The notes below the pieces were generated by a model, which was given only the letters and a program-made list of their open reading frames with translations, had not been told where the DNA came from and made no database searches. From Syntrophaceae bacterium (GTDB taxonomy: Bacteria; Desulfobacterota; Syntrophia; Syntrophales; UBA5619): a DNA stretch of 42,791 bases. Position numbers and translations under genes: made by a program. The stretch's first letter is position 1. Each line of letters begins with the position of its first letter. Of the stretch, positions 40,658 to 42,791 are shown one piece after another. The DNA is taken from contig PLLC01000059.1 in NCBI GenBank assembly GCA_003141195.1, positions 2,851 through 45,641 on the forward strand. Direction: 5' to 3'.

Positions 40658-41923
40658 TCAGGTCATCCAATGGTGCCGGTCCGCTATCCAGGTCTTCACA
40701 GTCTCAGACAGCCACTCCTCGAGTTCCCGGACCAGATAAAATTTCGGGAGGAGCAGGTCGCAGTCCGGTGAAATCATCCCCTCGTTGATGGCCGCCCTGG
40801 CGAGCGCCGTCTGGGGATAGATGCGGATGCCGGAGGTGATCTTCAACTGATCCAGAGGCAGCGAATCGGCGAAGGTCAGGCTCTCTAAAACCGACTCCCT
40901 GGTTTCCCCCGGACCGCCCAGCATGAGAAACCCCTGCTGACGGATGCCGTGCCGCGCCAACATCTCCGCCGTCCGCCGGACCTCCAGGAGGTTGAATTTC
41001 TTGTTCATGTTGAGGAGGATTCGTTCACAGCCGCTCTCGAACCCCAGACTGACCTCCATACAGCCTGCCTCCGCCATGAGCGCCGCCAGTTTCTCGTCGA
41101 CCTTCCCGGGGTAGAGGATGCACCGCCAGGATATGTCCAGGTTGCGGTCGATGCTTTTTCTACAGATCTCCTTCGCGTAGCCGGGAGGGAGATTGAAGGT
41201 GTTGTCCACGAAAAAAATCTGTCGGAAGCCGGCTTCAACGCAGTGGGCGAGCTCCGCAACGGCCGCCTCCGGGGATCGTTTCCGGATCACAAGCCCCTCG
41301 ATGGTCGATGTAGAACAGTAGCTGCAGTTCAACGGGCAGCCCCGGCGGGTCTGAAACGGGAGCCACAGTCTCTGGTCCTGGGAAGCAAAGAATTTGTGTG
41401 TTCCGGAAACAGGCAATGAATCGAGATCCTTGATGAAAGTTCTTTTTCCCTGCAGACCGCGTCCCCGCAGATAGAGGCCGGGGATTCCAAAAAGGTCCGT
41501 TCGTCGTTCGATGCGATCGACCAGGATGGGAAAGGCGGCTTCTCCTTCGCCCTGGATCCCCATGTCTGCCTCCAGGTAGTTCAGGACACTTTCCGGGAAG
41601 ATGCTGTAGCCCGCTCCCCCCAGAACGATGGGGGCGTCGGATAGGTCGCGGCAGGAGCGGACGACCTGTTTGACATCGTCCAGCAGGAATCGCCCCTGCC
41701 GGTTCTGGTCGTCGATGTTCCGGATGGAGATGCCGATGACGCCGGGATGGAAGGAGAGAATGGCCTCCCGGATCGGCAATCCGGAATCGTTTTCCGCCAT
41801 CAGATCCAGCACCCTGACGTCATGTCCGCCATGGCGCGTTGCTGCCGCCACGCAGTTCAACCCCAAGGGCAGGGGCGTCAGATTGATCCTTTCGGTATTG
41901 GCGGAAATCAGGAGTACCTTCAT
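40658..41923 (-). CDS. B12-binding-domain radical SAM protein
   Basis: 421 residues from the ATG at 41923, chosen because MKVLLISANTERINLTPLPL is the normal start of the B12-binding domain; the frame continues 65 codons further without family resemblance. The first ~150 residues form a cobalamin-binding-like Rossmann domain (VLGGAGYSIFPE, IQGEGEAAFP). The radical SAM cluster motif is CPLNCSYC (CxxxCxxC) in RRGCPLNCSYCSTSTIEG, followed by DNTFNLPP and GFESGCERIL. Enzymes of this group modify lipids, hopanoids, antibiotics or bacteriochlorophyll; I cannot tell the substrate. It converges with the helicase gene, with 88 bases between. Confidence 0.85.
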   Translation of the reverse strand: MKVLLISANTERINLTPLPLGLNCVAAATRHGGHDVRVLDLMAENDSGLPIREAILSFHPGVIGISIRNIDDQNRQGRFLLDDVKQVVRSCRDLSDAPIVLGGAGYSIFPESVLNYLEADMGIQGEGEAAFPILVDRIERRTDLFGIPGLYLRGRGLQGKRTFIKDLDSLPVSGTHKFFASQDQRLWLPFQTRRGCPLNCSYCSTSTIEGLVIRKRSPEAAVAELAHCVEAGFRQIFFVDNTFNLPPGYAKEICRKSIDRNLDISWRCILYPGKVDEKLAALMAEAGCMEVSLGFESGCERILLNMNKKFNLLEVRRTAEMLARHGIRQQGFLMLGGPGETRESVLESLTFADSLPLDQLKITSGIRIYPQTALARAAINEGMISPDCDLLLPKFYLVRELEEWLSETVKTWIADRHHWMT

Positions 41924-42131
41924 GGGATCGCTTGTCCTCGATATCTGTTTTTTGCCGTCATTCACGGTTGATAACATTACCACACAAAGATCCAAAAGTC
42001 CCATGGATACCGATTTCCAGGATCTCATTTGCGGCTTGTAATGGGCGACGGTTTGGTTTATAGGATAAACGTCTATCAGGGCTGTTTCGGTTTCGAGAGT
42101 TGAACGGTTTGGAATCACTGGAAATCACGGA

Positions 42132-42248
42132 ATGAAACCCCAGAACCCCCACCGGGCTCGGCATCCTTACGACACGTTCCATATGGGCCGTTTCGATATG
42201 GACCTCTACAGCAACGATGTCGGGGCCGACGTTGTCCATATCAAGTGA
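42132..42248 (+). pseudogene. N-terminal stub of an IolC-like PfkB sugar kinase
   Basis: 38 codons. The stretch [20 protein letters not shown] matches the first strand and loop of 5-dehydro-2-deoxygluconokinase-type PfkB kinases, whose next residues would be an IKSF..YVGG motif. Here the frame stops after VVHIK with a stop codon. The remaining ~280 residues are missing. The DNA continues directly into the end of an SDR gene, in a different frame, so a deletion has joined the two. Confidence 0.6.
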
Positions 42249-42298
42249 CCGGCGTGGTGGTGCCGATGGACGGGGGATTTTCTTCTTATTCGATTTAG
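42242..42298 (+). pseudogene. C-terminal stub of a short-chain dehydrogenase
   Basis: The final 18 codons of an [21 protein letters not shown] followed by a stop. TGxxxPxDGG near the C-terminus is diagnostic for the family. The preceding ~230 codons are gone. It lies 17 bases before the ABC ATPase gene. Confidence 0.6.
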
Positions 42299-42315
42299 CG
42301 AACGAGGTCAGTGAC

Positions 42316-42791
42316 ATGTCCAATGTGATCCTGAAGAACGTGGTGAAGCGGTTCGGCTCGGTGACGGCGGTTGACAACCTTTCGATCGAGGTCCGGGACC
42401 GGGAGTTCGCGGTTCTGGTCGGTCCCTCCGGATGCGGTAAGACCACCGCGCTGAGGATGATCGCGGGCCTTGAGACGATAACCTCCGGTGAGATCTTCAT
42501 CGGCGATACGCTCGTCAACGACATGGCGCCCAAAGACAGGGACATCGCCATGGTTTTTCAGAACTACGCCCTCTACCCGCACATGAACGTCCGGGACAAC
42601 ATGGGCTTCGGGCTCAAGATCCGGAAGTTTGCCAAAGAAGAGATCGACTCCCGGGTGCAGGAGGCGGCCGACATCCTCGGCATCCAGGAGCTGCTGGCGA
42701 GGAAACCCAAAGAGCTCTCCGGAGGGCAGCGGCAGCGCGTGGCGGTGGGAAGGGCCATCGTCCGCAAACCCAAGGTGTTCCTGTTCGACGA
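42316..42791 (+). CDS. ABC transporter ATP-binding subunit (MalK/UgpC type), partial
   Basis: The first 158 residues, cut by the right edge. Walker [11 protein letters not shown]-loop [10 protein letters not shown], signature LSGGQRQRV and the start of Walker B (VFLFDE) are all visible. The opening [20 protein letters not shown] is typical for the carbohydrate-importing MalK/UgpC group, whose C-terminal regulatory domain would follow. Together with the kinase and SDR remnants upstream this was probably part of a polyol or sugar uptake operon. Confidence 0.9.
   Translation, partial: MSNVILKNVVKRFGSVTAVDNLSIEVRDREFAVLVGPSGCGKTTALRMIAGLETITSGEIFIGDTLVNDMAPKDRDIAMVFQNYALYPHMNVRDNMGFGLKIRKFAKEEIDSRVQEAADILGIQELLARKPKELSGGQRQRVAVGRAIVRKPKVFLFD

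Noticed and set aside
1-42791. CRISPR arrays, tRNA or rRNA genes
   Set aside because: No evenly spaced repeats and no tRNA-like arm sequences were found on either strand by eye.

Overview
The window looks like a chromosomal contig from an anaerobic bacterium, probably Desulfobacterota (Syntrophia/Syntrophales-like). This is an inference. It rests on GC-rich coding DNA, a sigma-54-heavy regulatory style, an FmdB zinc-ribbon protein, a set of CoA- and acid-processing genes, and short inverted-repeat elements with CGTAAAAAGTC ends that I associate with that group. There is no rRNA, tRNA or CRISPR array.

Layout. 0-5 kb: a gene cut by the left edge, with its promoter; a MOT1-type molybdate/sulfate permease; a CDGSH iron-sulfur protein and a methyltransferase; an IS256 transposase stub cut off by a miniature inverted-repeat element; and a divergent serine hydroxymethyltransferase with a long leader. 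5-11 kb: a lysine-rich small protein, then a minus-strand operon of a PrpF-type isomerase, a fumarate-reductase-like flavoprotein, an enolase with an altered N-terminal loop and a class III CoA-transferase. 11-16 kb: a ZraP/Spy-like periplasmic protein divergent from a ZraS/ZraR-like two-component pair, with a sigma-54 promoter and upstream repeats between them. 16-20 kb: a zinc-ribbon protein and MFS transporter, an MBL hydrolase, a decayed histidine phosphatase, a YgiT-type antitoxin and a collapsed Avd-like gene.

20.0-24.0 kb is an AT-rich island bounded by 24-bp inverted repeats (23/24 identical). It carries a DUF262 (ParB/GmrS-like) gene overlapping a HEPN-motif gene, two matching hairpins, and a free-standing LAGLIDADG endonuclease with its own HTH and zinc ribbon. 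The DUF262-HEPN pair is the best candidate here for a little-described defence module.

24-29.5 kb is a tight plus-strand operon: DUF1537 acid-sugar kinase, PdxA-family dehydrogenase, IlvD/EDD dehydratase and LarA-type nickel racemase. A consensus sigma-54 promoter sits almost on top of the first start codon. 29.5-34.7 kb (minus) holds HicB with a HicA broken by one stop codon, a cytidylate-kinase-like protein, a chagasin-family inhibitor broken by one stop codon, a class II aldolase/SDR fusion and LsrF. The kinase operon and the aldolase pair together look like capacity to use sugar acids or phosphorylated ketoses.

35-40.6 kb is an Eco57I-type methylase/SNF2-helicase restriction locus. An internal deletion near 37.8 kb appears to have removed the methylase C-terminus and the helicase N-terminal domain. 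40.6-42.8 kb: a B12-binding radical SAM protein, a second deletion joint (start of an IolC-like kinase fused to the end of an SDR), and the start of a sugar-type ABC ATPase cut by the right edge. Seven or more loci are truncated, nonsense-mutated or internally deleted, so gene decay is a theme of the window.
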